NCBI GenBank assembly: GCA_937967725.1
Contig: CALBSY010000296.1
Coordinates: forward strand, 1-18,409
Reading direction: 5' to 3'
Origin: an uncultured Alphaproteobacteria bacterium
GTDB taxonomy: Bacteria; Pseudomonadota; Alphaproteobacteria; Caulobacterales; Aquidulcibacteraceae
Length of the DNA: 18,409 bases
The notes under the pieces are model-generated. The model made no database searches. It was not told the DNA's origin and saw only the letters and a list, made by a program, of their open reading frames with translations. Both the position numbers and the translations under genes were made by a program. This document shows, one piece after another, positions 1-6,933 of this stretch (position 1 is its first letter; every line of letters begins with the position of its first letter).

Positions 1-532
1 TGAGATCCGTGCGCTGTACGTTTTCGACGATTGCGATCTCGAGCACTTCGACTTCGTTGAGATCGCGCACGACCGCGGGGATCGCATGCAGGCCGGCGCG
101 CTGCGCCGCACGCCAGCGGCGTTCGCCGGCGACGATCTCGAACCTGTCGCCCGGAATCGGACGCACCAAAATCGGCTGCAACACGCCGTGCGTACGGATC
201 GAATTGGCAAGCTCGGTAAGCTCGCTTTCGTCGAAGTGCTTGCGTGGCTGTTGCGGATTGCGTTGCACCAAATCGATCGGAATCGCGCGCGGTCCGTCCG
301 CACTTGGCGCCGCGGCGCGAGGCGTCGCTTGCGGCGGCGCCGGCGGTTGTGTGCTGGCGGTGGGCAGTTCGAACACGTTGCGCGGCGGCTCGATCGGCGC
401 GCGCGGCGGCTCAGGTTGCGGCGCAGCCCACGCCGGAGCGTTCGCCGGCTTTGGCGGCGGCGCATCGGTCCGCACCGGCTCGCCAAGCAGCGCCGACAGG
501 CCACGCCCCAAGCCCCGTTTCACCTCACTCAT
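1..532 (-). CDS. parB: ParB chromosome-partitioning protein, N-terminal part (cut by the window edge)
   Basis: ParB is the CTP-dependent DNA clamp that loads at parS sites near the origin and is moved by ParA. The visible 177 residues show three parts. Residues 4-18 (KRGLGRGLSALLGE) are the conserved N-terminal ParA-contact helix. Residues about 20-80 are a low-complexity linker rich in Pro and Ala. From about 82 the ParB/Srx nucleotide-binding domain begins, with GERRWRAA at 136-143 and ENVQR at 170-174, both CTP-pocket motifs. The parS-reading helix-turn-helix and the dimerisation domain lie outside the window. The ATG at 532 has an AGGAG about 8 bases upstream. The gene follows parA on the same strand after an 88-base spacer that holds GANTC sites and a CtrA-type half-site, so it may have its own promoter. 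The identification is firm; only the missing C-terminus is unknown. Confidence 0.96.
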   Translation of the reverse strand, partial: MSEVKRGLGRGLSALLGEPVRTDAPPPKPANAPAWAAPQPEPPRAPIEPPRNVFELPTASTQPPAPPQATPRAAAPSADGPRAIPIDLVQRNPQQPRKHFDESELTELANSIRTHGVLQPILVRPIPGDRFEIVAGERRWRAAQRAGLHAIPAVVRDLNEVEVLEIAIVENVQRTDL

Positions 533-620
533 CGCCCTAGCTCCTGCCGACCCGATTCGGTTTCATGGTTAAGTTTGCGTCGGCAATTATTGCCGAGACT
601 CTAACAAAATTGCCTACTGA
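533..620 (-). promoter_or_regulatory. parA-parB spacer with GANTC pair, CtrA-type half-site and dyad
   Basis: This 88-base spacer carries four things. There are two GANTC sites (554-558 and 597-601), which are CcrM methylation targets in alphaproteobacteria. There is an ATGGTTAA at 565-572, which reads TTAACCAT on the coding strand and matches a CtrA half-site. There is also a 17-base dyad at 580-596 (8-base arms, one central base). The dyad is not followed by a U-run on either strand, so an intrinsic terminator is unlikely. A cell-cycle-regulated parB promoter is an inference from these motifs. Confidence 0.45.
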
Positions 621-1409
621 CTAGGCTGCCTTGAGGTTTCGCTCGCGTTCGATCAGCTCTTTGGCAAGCTTGATGTAGGCTTTGCTGCCGGTGGCGTTCT
701 GATCGTAGATGATCGCGGGCAGGCCGTGCGACGGCGCCTCGGAGATGCGAACGTTGCGCGGGATCACCGTCTCGTAGACCTTGTCCGGGAAATGCGCCCT
801 CACCTCTTGCGCCACCTGATCGCTGAGCGTCGTGCGCCGGTCGAACATCGTCAGCACGACGCCTTGGATTTCCAGCGCCGGGTTGAGGTTCGCCTTCACT
901 GCGTTGATGGTCGCGATCAATTGCGCGAGCCCCTCGAGCGCGAAGTACTCGGTTTGCAGCGGCACCAGCACGCCATCCGCGGCGGTGAGCGCATTCACCG
1001 TCAGCACATTCAATGATGGCGGACAGTCGATCAGCATGTAGTCGAGATTAAGTGCGCTTTCGCCGCGGAAATGCGCCACTGCATCGCGCAAACGGAATTG
1101 CGCGCGATCGCCCGACATCAGTTCGGTTTCGACGCCGGACAAGTTCGCGTCGCCCGCCGTGATGTACAAATTGGGCACCTTTGTCGGCAGAATTGCTTTC
1201 GACAGTGGATGCTGGCCGCTGAGCACATCGTAGCTGGTGACGGTGCGGTCGTCGGGATGGATGTCGAGCCCGGTCGAGGCGTTGCCCTGCGGGTCGGTGT
1301 CGAAGATCAGCACCTTCTGTCCAGCCGCGGCCAGCGCCGTGCCCAGATTGATGGCAGTGGTCGTCTTGCCCACCCCGCCCTTCTGGTTGGCGATCGCAAG
1401 TACGCGCAT
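621..1409 (-). CDS. parA: ParA chromosome-partitioning ATPase
   Basis: This is a deviant-Walker ATPase of the ParA/Soj family. It binds the nucleoid as an ATP dimer and draws ParB-parS complexes apart. Its 262 residues are a normal size for chromosomal ParA and lack the N-terminal HTH of plasmid type Ia forms. The deviant Walker A KGGVGKT is at 10-16, the Walker A' block DTDPQGNAS at 37-45, and LIDCPPSL (Walker B) at 126-133. The start ATG at 1409 has a GAGGAG ribosome site about 10 bases upstream. It lies 31 bases downstream of rsmG and 88 bases before parB, the usual gidB-parA-parB order. It is not MipZ, which lacks this close rsmG/parB setting. Confidence 0.97.
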   Translation of the reverse strand: MRVLAIANQKGGVGKTTTAINLGTALAAAGQKVLIFDTDPQGNASTGLDIHPDDRTVTSYDVLSGQHPLSKAILPTKVPNLYITAGDANLSGVETELMSGDRAQFRLRDAVAHFRGESALNLDYMLIDCPPSLNVLTVNALTAADGVLVPLQTEYFALEGLAQLIATINAVKANLNPALEIQGVVLTMFDRRTTLSDQVAQEVRAHFPDKVYETVIPRNVRISEAPSHGLPAIIYDQNATGSKAYIKLAKELIERERNLKAA

Positions 1410-1440
1410 GTCCCCAAACTCCTCATCTGGAGCCGGACGG

Positions 1441-2070
1441 TCAGCGGGCCTTGGTCACACGAAGGATGCGGCCGCGCGGATCGCTCAGGCTCTCCAGCAC
1501 GTCTGCCTGGTACGCCCCACCATTTAGGACGTTGCTCGCGGCGGTCAGCTCGGCGTCTAGCTCAGCGCCTTTATGGAAGAGCCCGATCGCGCCGCGATCC
1601 AGAATCGGCTTCGCATAGGAGATGAGTCGCGGCAAGGGCGCGAGGGCGCGGGCGGTAACCACATCATAGGGTCCCTCACCAGGCCCGAATTGCTCGATCC
1701 GCTGGTTGAACACCGTGACCGGCAGTCCCGCTTCCTCGGCTACCGCGCGCAGGAACGCCGCTTTTTTCCCTGTGGATTCCACGAGATGAACCGCCGCCCC
1801 CGGCTCGTCTGCTAGGAAGGCGGCCACGACCAGTCCGGGGAAGCCCGCCCCCGAGCCCAAATCCACCCAGCGCCGGGCATTGGGGGCCAGCTGCAACAGT
1901 TGGGCGGAATCCAGCGCGTGGCGGCCCCAGAACAGCTCAAGCTCCCTGGGGCCGACCAGGTTCATGCGGCCGGACCAGTCCTCCAGCAGCCGCCGGTGGG
2001 TCTCCAGACGGGCGACTGTTTCACGGGGAACGCCGAGCTGCGCCTGGAACTCGGCCGGGCCGTAACTCAC
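1441..2070 (-). CDS. rsmG: 16S rRNA (guanine527-N7)-methyltransferase RsmG (GidB)
   Basis: RsmG transfers a methyl group from SAM to N7 of G527 in the 530 loop of 16S rRNA, and its loss gives low-level streptomycin resistance in several bacteria. The 209-residue protein has the family signature RMNLVGPRELELFWGRHALDS at 35-55. The SAM-binding glycine motif VDLGSGAGFPG is at 69-79. VTARALAPL at 138-146 is also typical of the family. The start is a GTG at 2070 whose bases overlap the TGA of the upstream DUF3088 gene (GTGA), so translation is probably coupled. It forms part of the mnmG-DUF3088-rsmG-parA-parB run. A parS-like 16-mer (2017-2032) lies inside its 5' coding region. Confidence 0.96.
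   Translation of the reverse strand: MSYGPAEFQAQLGVPRETVARLETHRRLLEDWSGRMNLVGPRELELFWGRHALDSAQLLQLAPNARRWVDLGSGAGFPGLVVAAFLADEPGAAVHLVESTGKKAAFLRAVAEEAGLPVTVFNQRIEQFGPGEGPYDVVTARALAPLPRLISYAKPILDRGAIGLFHKGAELDAELTAASNVLNGGAYQADVLESLSDPRGRILRVTKAR
2017..2032. promoter_or_regulatory. parS-like site 1 (inside rsmG)
   Basis: The 16-mer TGTTTCACGGGGAACG matches the bacterial parS consensus TGTTTCACGTGAAACA at 13 of 16 positions, with the left arm and centre intact. It lies inside rsmG, 1.5 kb from parB. Genic parS sites near parAB and rsmG/mnmG are usual. Binding is inferred. Confidence 0.6.
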
Positions 2071-2417
2071 GGATGGGGCCCCGCCCCGCCATAGCTCGCG
2101 GCGAGGTAGCGGGTCATCGCCTTGGGCTCGTCGAGGAAATAGCGGCCTTCAGCCTGCTTGGCGCCTTCGGGCGGCTTCGAAGAATCGGCCAGCACCAGCA
2201 CCGGCATGGATTGGTGCTCTTCGCCGATCAGCGCGATGATGTCGTGGCGCGGGCGCGGATACGGCAGACGATGCACGTCGATCGAGCGCGCCCATTGCGG
2301 ATTGGCGAGCAACGCGCCCTCCATCGTCGCGCACGAATTGCAGAACCATGTGCCCTCAAGCGCGGGGTCCTCGAACGGCGCGCGAATGATGAAGAGCGTA
2401 TCGCGTTTCAGGCTCAT
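2067..2417 (-). CDS. DUF3088 family protein with CxxC (thioredoxin-like)
   Basis: This is a 116-residue protein of the DUF3088 family. It is recognised from the opening RDTLFIIRAPFEDPALEG, the CNSC pair at 26-29, and the segments HRLPYPRPRHDIIALIGEEHQ and PVLVLAD. The family is thought to have a thioredoxin-like fold, but no reaction is established. There is no signal peptide or membrane segment, so it should be cytosolic. Its ATG overlaps the mnmG stop (ATGA), and its own TGA overlaps the GTG of rsmG, so it is locked into the mnmG-rsmG operon by overlaps at both ends. A redox role beside MnmG, whose catalysis uses two cysteines, is possible but is only inference. Confidence 0.85.
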   Translation of the reverse strand: MSLKRDTLFIIRAPFEDPALEGTWFCNSCATMEGALLANPQWARSIDVHRLPYPRPRHDIIALIGEEHQSMPVLVLADSSKPPEGAKQAEGRYFLDEPKAMTRYLAASYGGAGPHP

Positions 2418-4282
2418 GCACGTTTCCTCTGCGCGCGCTTCACATGCGCGAGCAATGCGGTGAGCGCGCCGGCCGTCACGCCCTCGATGCGCGAGGCCTG
2501 GCCGAGCGTCACCGGGCGCGCGGCCGCGAGTTTCTCGCGCACTTCGTTTGAGAGCCCGCCGACGCTGGAATAGTCGAGCGCAGGATCGATGCGCAAATCT
2601 TCGTCGCGTTTGAACGCTTCGACATCGAGCGCCTGGCGCTCAAGGTAGCCGGAATACATCGCGTCGATCTCGAGTTGCTCACGCGCTTGGCGCGACAGCG
2701 CGCTTAGCTCCGGCCACACGCCGGCAAGCTGCGCGTAGCTGATCGACGGATACGCCAAGAGCTGCAGCGCATTGCGGCGCACGCCGTCCTGATTGACCTC
2801 GAAACCGCGCGCCTTGGCTTGCGCCGGCGTCAGCGACAGCGATTTCGCCAGCGTGCGCGCCGCTTCAATTTCCCGCATTTTATCGGCAAAAACCCGCGCG
2901 CGCTCGGCGCCGACGCAGCCAAGCTCGACGCCCTTCAGCGTGAGACGTTGGTCGGCGTTGTCGGCGCGCAGCGAGAGCCGATACTCGGCGCGCGAGGTGA
3001 ACATGCGATAGGGCTCGGTGATGCCACGCGTAACGAGATCGTCGATCATCACGCCGATATAGCCTTCGGCGCGCGTGATCTCGAACGGCCCTGCTCCGCC
3101 TGCCGCGCGCGCTGCGTTCAGCCCGGCGACCAAGCCTTGCGCGGCGGCTTCTTCGTAACCGGTCGTGCCATTGATCTGGCCGGCGAGATAAAGGCCTGCG
3201 ATGCGCTTGGTCTCCAGCGTCGGCATGAGCTCGCGCGGATCGACGTAGTCGTACTCGATCGCGTAGGCGTGGCGCTTGATGGTGACGCGCTCCAACCCGG
3301 CGATGGTGCGGATGAAGCGCTCCTGCACCTCCTCGGGCAGCGACGTGCTGATGCCGTTCGGGTAGACGGTGTCGTCGTCGAGCCCTTCCGGTTCGAGGAA
3401 GATCTGATGCGCGGTCTTCTCGGCGAAGCGCACGACCTTGTCTTCGATCGACGGGCAATAGCGCGGCCCGCGCCCGCTGATGGCGCCGGAATAGACCGCG
3501 CTCTTGCTCAGCGACTCTTCGATGATCTTATGCGTTTCGGCATTGGTGTAGGTGACGCCGCACGCGACCTGCGGGTTGGCGATCCTCTCGGTCAGGAACG
3601 AGAAGGGCGACGGCTCATCATCGGCGTATTGCTTTTCCAGCGAAGCCCAATCGATCGAGGCGGACTGCAGCCGCGCCGGCGTGCCGGTCTTGAGCCGCCC
3701 CATGGCGAGACCCGCGCCGTACAAGCGGTCCGAGAGGCCGATGGCGGGCGCCTCGCCATGCCGACCCGCCGGGATGCGCTTGTCGCCGATATGGATGACG
3801 CCTTTCAGGAAGGTGCCGGTGGTGAGCACAACGCGAGGAGCGCCGAACGCGCGGCCGTCGGCGGTGACGACCCCGGCCACCGCGCCATCAGCGAGGATCA
3901 GGTCCTCCACCGCGGCAGCTTCAATGGTCAGCCCCTCCTGCTCGGCCAGCGCAGCCTGCATGGCCTGCTTGTAGAGCTTGCGGTCCGACTGCGCCCGCGG
4001 CCCGCGGACGGCTGGGCCCTTCGAACGATTGAGCAGTCGAAACTGGATGCCGGCGGCGTCGGCAACACGGCCCATGACGCCGTCCAGCGCATCGATTTCC
4101 CGGACCAAGTGGCCCTTGCCCAAACCGCCGATGGCCGGGTTGCAGCTCATCTCGCCGATGGTCTCGAGCTTGTGCGTCAGCAGCAGCGTTCGTGCGCCCA
4201 AACGCGCCGCCGCCGCCGCGGCCTCACAGCCGGCGTGTCCGCCGCCAATGACGATGACGTCGTAAGTGCGCTCCGAGCTCAT
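2414..4282 (-). CDS. mnmG: tRNA uridine-5-carboxymethylaminomethyl modification enzyme MnmG (GidA)
   Basis: MnmG is the FAD-dependent partner of MnmE. Together they install the (carboxymethyl)aminomethyl group on wobble U34 of certain tRNAs, using methylene-THF, NADH and glycine or ammonia. The protein has 622 residues, a usual length. The Rossmann FAD motif IGGGHAG is at 12-18. The two catalytic cysteines are visible as C47 in MSCNPAIGGLGKGH and C276 in GRGPRYCPSIEDK. The C-terminal helical domain, which contacts MnmE and tRNA, follows about residue 550. The ATG at 4282 has no clear Shine-Dalgarno. A five-codon ORF (ATG at 4296) ends in a TGA overlapping this ATG. The gene heads the DUF3088-rsmG-parAB run and lies 273 bases downstream of mnmE. 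Confidence 0.97.
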   Translation of the reverse strand: MSSERTYDVIVIGGGHAGCEAAAAAARLGARTLLLTHKLETIGEMSCNPAIGGLGKGHLVREIDALDGVMGRVADAAGIQFRLLNRSKGPAVRGPRAQSDRKLYKQAMQAALAEQEGLTIEAAAVEDLILADGAVAGVVTADGRAFGAPRVVLTTGTFLKGVIHIGDKRIPAGRHGEAPAIGLSDRLYGAGLAMGRLKTGTPARLQSASIDWASLEKQYADDEPSPFSFLTERIANPQVACGVTYTNAETHKIIEESLSKSAVYSGAISGRGPRYCPSIEDKVVRFAEKTAHQIFLEPEGLDDDTVYPNGISTSLPEEVQERFIRTIAGLERVTIKRHAYAIEYDYVDPRELMPTLETKRIAGLYLAGQINGTTGYEEAAAQGLVAGLNAARAAGGAGPFEITRAEGYIGVMIDDLVTRGITEPYRMFTSRAEYRLSLRADNADQRLTLKGVELGCVGAERARVFADKMREIEAARTLAKSLSLTPAQAKARGFEVNQDGVRRNALQLLAYPSISYAQLAGVWPELSALSRQAREQLEIDAMYSGYLERQALDVEAFKRDEDLRIDPALDYSSVGGLSNEVREKLAAARPVTLGQASRIEGVTAGALTALLAHVKRAQRKRA

Positions 4283-4335
4283 TTGCTGGGCTTCATATAG
4301 GAGCGCCGACGCGCCGTCAGCAGACGCTTCCGCAG

Positions 4336-4375
4336 GGTTGTGAAGCCGGATGCTCTACCGCTGAGCTACGGGCGC
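4336..4375 (-). pseudogene. tRNA 5'-half remnant
   Basis: Read on the minus strand from 4375, the sequence follows a tRNA from base 1 to about base 38. It shows acceptor strand GCGCCCG, T8-A9, D-stem GCTC/GAGC around a short D-loop AGCGGTA, A26, and the 5' anticodon stem TCCGG. After that the pairing partner CCGGA is missing in phase, and no T-arm (GGTTCGAATCC type) or matching CGGGCGC acceptor strand follows. A shifted TCCG/CGGA pairing would give a 14-base anticodon loop, which is not a normal tRNA. I therefore read it as the broken 5' half of a tRNA gene lying 50-90 bases upstream of mnmG. A highly divergent tRNA is the less likely alternative. Confidence 0.6.
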
Positions 4376-4381
4376 CTCCAA

Positions 4382-4395
4382 GCGTTCGCGAACGC
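4382..4395. repeat. Perfect 14-base palindrome
   Basis: GCGTTCGCGAACGC is a perfect palindrome seven bases from the 5' end of the tRNA remnant, in the mnmE-mnmG spacer. There is no U-run after it, so it is not a plain intrinsic terminator. It could be a protein-binding site or a recombination or processing relic. No function can be read from it. Confidence 0.5.
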
Positions 4396-4511
4396 CAGCC
4401 GAGGAGTCGATCCACGGGCCCTCCGGCCGCCTTCGACATCCGCCTAGCCCGCCCGAATGCGCAAGGCCGAAGCCGTGCGCTTCACGTGCGACCCGCTAAT
4501 TTCAGTTCACC

Positions 4512-4527
4512 AGTTTCGCGTGAAACG
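4512..4527. promoter_or_regulatory. parS-like site 2 (mnmE-mnmG spacer)
   Basis: AGTTTCGCGTGAAACG matches the parS consensus at 13 of 16 positions, with GTTTC and GTGAAAC arms intact and one central A-to-G change. A weaker relative (about 11 of 16) lies at 4480-4495. It is intergenic, between mnmE and the tRNA remnant, which is a typical place for an alphaproteobacterial parS. Binding is inferred. Confidence 0.65.
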
Positions 4528-4555
4528 CCATATTCCATGCGGTTTTCGCGCGAAC

Positions 4556-5884
4556 TCATTTGCCGATGCAGAAGCTCGAAAAGATCTCATCAAGCAAGTC
4601 TTCGACATCGATCCGCCCTTTCTTCCGTTCGATCGCCACGGCCGCCACGCGCACGTCTTCGCTTTCCAGTTCGGCGCCGCTTTGCAGCGCCGGGATAGCG
4701 CGCAGGAGCGCCGCCCGCGCCTCCTCCACAAGCCGCCGATGCCGCGCCCGGGTCAGCACCGGCGCCTCTTCGCGGCCAAGCGCGTCAGCGACGCGCCGTG
4801 TGAGCAGCGTCTCCAGCTCGCGCAGGCCCTCGCCAGTCCTGGCGCTGGTGCGGATGACGACAGCGCCGTCGGCCGGCGCTGACGCGCCACGGAGATCCGA
4901 CTTAGAACACACGAGCAGATCATCGGCGCATAGGGCGCGCATCAGCGAAGCGGGCGGTTCGGCACCCGCTTCCACTACGCCAATCCTGAGATCGGCCTCC
5001 TCGGCCCGCGCCAGCGCCCGGCGCACGCCCTCCGCTTCGATGGCGTCCGCGGCTTCGCGCAGTCCGGCCGTGTCGGCAATCCAGACCGGGAAGCCGGCCA
5101 GCACCAGGCGCACTTCGACCACGTCGCGGGTGGTGCCCGGCAGGTCGCTGACGATCGCGGCTTCGCGCTGGGCCAGCGCATTCAGCAGGCTCGACTTGCC
5201 GGCGTTGGGCGGGCCGATGATGGCGATGCGATAGCCGTCGCGGATACGCTCGCCGCGATGAGCGTCGTCCAGGTGCGCGCTCATGCCGGCGGCCAGCGTC
5301 TGCAGAATGGGCCCGGCCCGCTGCGCCAACCCGCCGGGCAGATCCTCGTCCGGGAAATCGATCTCGGCCTCGATCACCGCCGCCGCTTCGATCAGCCTGG
5401 CGCGCCAGCCTTCATAGAGCGCCGACAGCGCGCCGCGCCGCTGGCGCAAGGCCTGGCGGCGTTGGCCTTCGGTTTCGGCGTCCACGAGGTCCGCCAAGCC
5501 CTCTGCCTCTGCCAAGTCGAGCTTGCCGTTCTCGAAGGCGCGGCGCGTGTATTCACCCGGCTCCGCCGGCCGCACGCCGGCCACGCTCAGCGCCGCTGCG
5601 ATCACCGCCGCGATCACTGCCGGCCCGCCATGAACGTGCAGTTCAGCGACATCCTCGCCGGTGAAGCTGTGCGGGCCGGGAAACCAGAGCGCGAGGCCGT
5701 CATCGAGTGAGAGCCCGGTGTGCGGATCGCAGAACGCCTCGCGCGCAGCCAAGCGCGGCTTGGGCAGATCGCGCGCCGTCAACGCTCGCAGTACGGCGCC
5801 GGCGGCTGGCCCGGACAGCCGGATCACCGCGACGCCGGCGCGGCCCGCGCCGGACGCCAGCGCGACGATGGTGTCCGGTTTCAT
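4556..5884 (-). CDS. mnmE: tRNA modification GTPase MnmE (TrmE)
   Basis: MnmE is the potassium-activated GTPase that works with MnmG on wobble uridines. Its 442 residues show an N-terminal tetrahydrofolate-binding domain (about 1-115, including the SFTGEDVAELHVHGG segment at 73-87) and then a helical domain. Inserted in the helical domain is a Ras-like G domain with G1 GPPNAGKS at 224-231, G2 TTRD at 251-254, G3 DTAG at 271-274 and G4 SKSD at 327-330. The chain ends with the invariant CIGK, whose cysteine is needed for function. The G4 motif has Ser where NKxD has Asn. The ATG at 5884 overlaps a parS-like 16-mer (5877-5892). It precedes mnmG on the same strand and follows the DUF6489 gene by 21 bases. 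Confidence 0.97.
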   Translation of the reverse strand: MKPDTIVALASGAGRAGVAVIRLSGPAAGAVLRALTARDLPKPRLAAREAFCDPHTGLSLDDGLALWFPGPHSFTGEDVAELHVHGGPAVIAAVIAAALSVAGVRPAEPGEYTRRAFENGKLDLAEAEGLADLVDAETEGQRRQALRQRRGALSALYEGWRARLIEAAAVIEAEIDFPDEDLPGGLAQRAGPILQTLAAGMSAHLDDAHRGERIRDGYRIAIIGPPNAGKSSLLNALAQREAAIVSDLPGTTRDVVEVRLVLAGFPVWIADTAGLREAADAIEAEGVRRALARAEEADLRIGVVEAGAEPPASLMRALCADDLLVCSKSDLRGASAPADGAVVIRTSARTGEGLRELETLLTRRVADALGREEAPVLTRARHRRLVEEARAALLRAIPALQSGAELESEDVRVAAVAIERKKGRIDVEDLLDEIFSSFCIGK

Positions 5885-5892
5885 GTGAAAAT
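5877..5892. promoter_or_regulatory. parS-like site 3 (over the mnmE start codon)
   Basis: GGTTTCATGTGAAAAT matches parS at 12 of 16 positions and contains the mnmE start codon on the minus strand. It is 35 bases from site 4. This is a weaker match than sites 1, 2 and 5, so binding is less sure. Confidence 0.4.
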
Positions 5893-5905
5893 CTCTAAGC
5901 GCCGT

Positions 5906-6160
5906 TTAGGGCTTTTCACGTGAAGCGGCAGAGGCGGCAGCCGCGCCCGAAGTCATCAGCTTGACGAACGCATCTTGCGCCTGCGTGCCGACGCTCATCC
6001 ATGAGCTCATCAGGCTCTCGCCGCTCATGAGCTTGAGATTGGCCTCCATGCGTTTGCCCATCTCTTCGACCAGCGCCTCGTTGATCGGCGTGACATCGGG
6101 AAGGCCCATGAAGCGGCGCGCTTCCTCCGGCGAGCACTCGACATTGACGGTGAACTTCAT
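5906..6160 (-). CDS. DUF6489 family small protein
   Basis: This is an 84-residue protein beginning MKFTVNVECSPEEARRFMGLP, which I recognise as the DUF6489 type common beside mnmE and rho in alphaproteobacteria. The middle (residues 25-47) is a charged amphipathic helix, and the end is Ala/Ser rich. There are no membrane segments and no catalytic motif. The family looks phasin-like in its helix composition, but its role is unknown. The ATG at 6160 has AGGAA about 8 bases upstream. The next gene on the strand is mnmE after 21 bases, so the two may be co-transcribed. The last codons overlap parS-like site 4. Confidence 0.8.
   Translation of the reverse strand: MKFTVNVECSPEEARRFMGLPDVTPINEALVEEMGKRMEANLKLMSGESLMSSWMSVGTQAQDAFVKLMTSGAAAASAASREKP
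5912..5927. promoter_or_regulatory. parS-like site 4 (end of the DUF6489 gene)
   Basis: This 16-mer keeps the perfect parS core TTTCACGTGAA (5914-5924) and matches the full consensus at 12 of 16. Together with site 3, 35 bases away, it makes a pair bracketing the mnmE-DUF6489 junction. Binding is inferred. Confidence 0.5.
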
Positions 6161-6243
6161 CGGTCCATTTCCTTTCGCGTTGCCGCCTCAGCGGGGTCTA
6201 TAACGCGGCCACATCCTCAGAGACAGACTTGGGAGTGAGAGCC

Positions 6244-6933
6244 ATGGGTGAGTGGGTTGAGGTCAAGGGACCGGACGGCGCCTTCAAGGCTTATGTCGCG
6301 CGGCCGAGCGGAACGCCCAAGGGCGCGGTGGTGGTCGTGCAGGAGATTTTCGGCGTGAACGCGGTGATGCGCGGCAAGGCCGACTGGCTGGCGCGTGAGG
6401 GCTTCCTGGCGGTCGCGCCGGATCTGTTCTGGCGCATCAAGCCTGGCATCGACATTACCGACCAGACCGAGGCCGAGTGGAAAGAGGCGCTCGATTACAT
6501 GAACCAGCTCGACAAGGACGCGAGCGTCAAGGACGTGCAGGCGACGCTGACGTGGGCGCGCGGCCAGGGCGTCAGCAAGGCCGGCGTGATGGGCTATTGC
6601 ATGGGCGGCTACATCGCCTTCCTGGCGGCGGCCCGGACCGATTCCGACGCCAGCGTCGCCTATCACGGCGGCGGCATTCATACCGCGCTCGACGAAGCCA
6701 AGAACATCCAAAAGCCGGTGATGCTGCACAACCCGATGAAGGACAGCTTCATCCCGGTCGAAGCGCTCAACACCATCCGCGAAACGCTGAAGGACAATCC
6801 GCTTGTCACTGTGCACGAATACGCCGAGCAGGATCACGCCTTTACCCGCGAAGGCGGCCAGCATTACGACGAAGCCGCCAAGCAGCTCGCAGACGGGCGT
6901 ACGGTGGCGTTCCTGAAACAGCACCTGGCATGA
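6244..6933 (+). CDS. Dienelactone hydrolase family protein
   Basis: This is an alpha/beta hydrolase of the dienelactone hydrolase (carboxymethylenebutenolidase) family with 229 residues, close to the usual 230-240. The Cys-Asp-His triad is visible: C119 in GYCMGG, D167 in MKDSFIP and H198 in EQDHAF. E34 in QEIFG also matches the conserved Glu that holds the thiol in DLH. There is no signal peptide, so it should be cytosolic. The ATG at 6244 is preferred over a TTG at 6229, because GGGAG lies 8 bases before the ATG. Its stop overlaps the start of the next gene (ATGA). The substrate is unknown: no chlorocatechol-pathway gene is nearby, so a general esterase or lactonase role is as likely as dienelactone hydrolysis. 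Confidence 0.9.
   Translation: MGEWVEVKGPDGAFKAYVARPSGTPKGAVVVVQEIFGVNAVMRGKADWLAREGFLAVAPDLFWRIKPGIDITDQTEAEWKEALDYMNQLDKDASVKDVQATLTWARGQGVSKAGVMGYCMGGYIAFLAAARTDSDASVAYHGGGIHTALDEAKNIQKPVMLHNPMKDSFIPVEALNTIRETLKDNPLVTVHEYAEQDHAFTREGGQHYDEAAKQLADGRTVAFLKQHLA

Noticed and set aside
581..596. Intrinsic terminator after parA
   Set aside because: The dyad is short and AT-centred, and neither strand has a following U-run, so it is treated as a possible operator.
1071..1625. 184-codon plus-strand open frame
   Set aside because: It spans the antisense of parA and rsmG and crosses their junction. It shows no domain.
2819..4300. 493-codon plus-strand open frame
   Set aside because: It lies entirely antisense to mnmG. 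The translation is Arg/Ala/Asp-rich with no domain, and mnmG's catalytic motifs fix the real frame.
4300..4376. A complete tRNA gene
   Set aside because: The 5' half is convincing, but the anticodon stem does not close in phase and no T-arm or 3' acceptor strand follows, so it is listed as a remnant.
6477..6929. N-terminal extension of the GDPD frame
   Set aside because: The frame is open upstream but overlaps the hydrolase gene. The lipoprotein signal begins at the ATG at 6930, which overlaps the previous stop.
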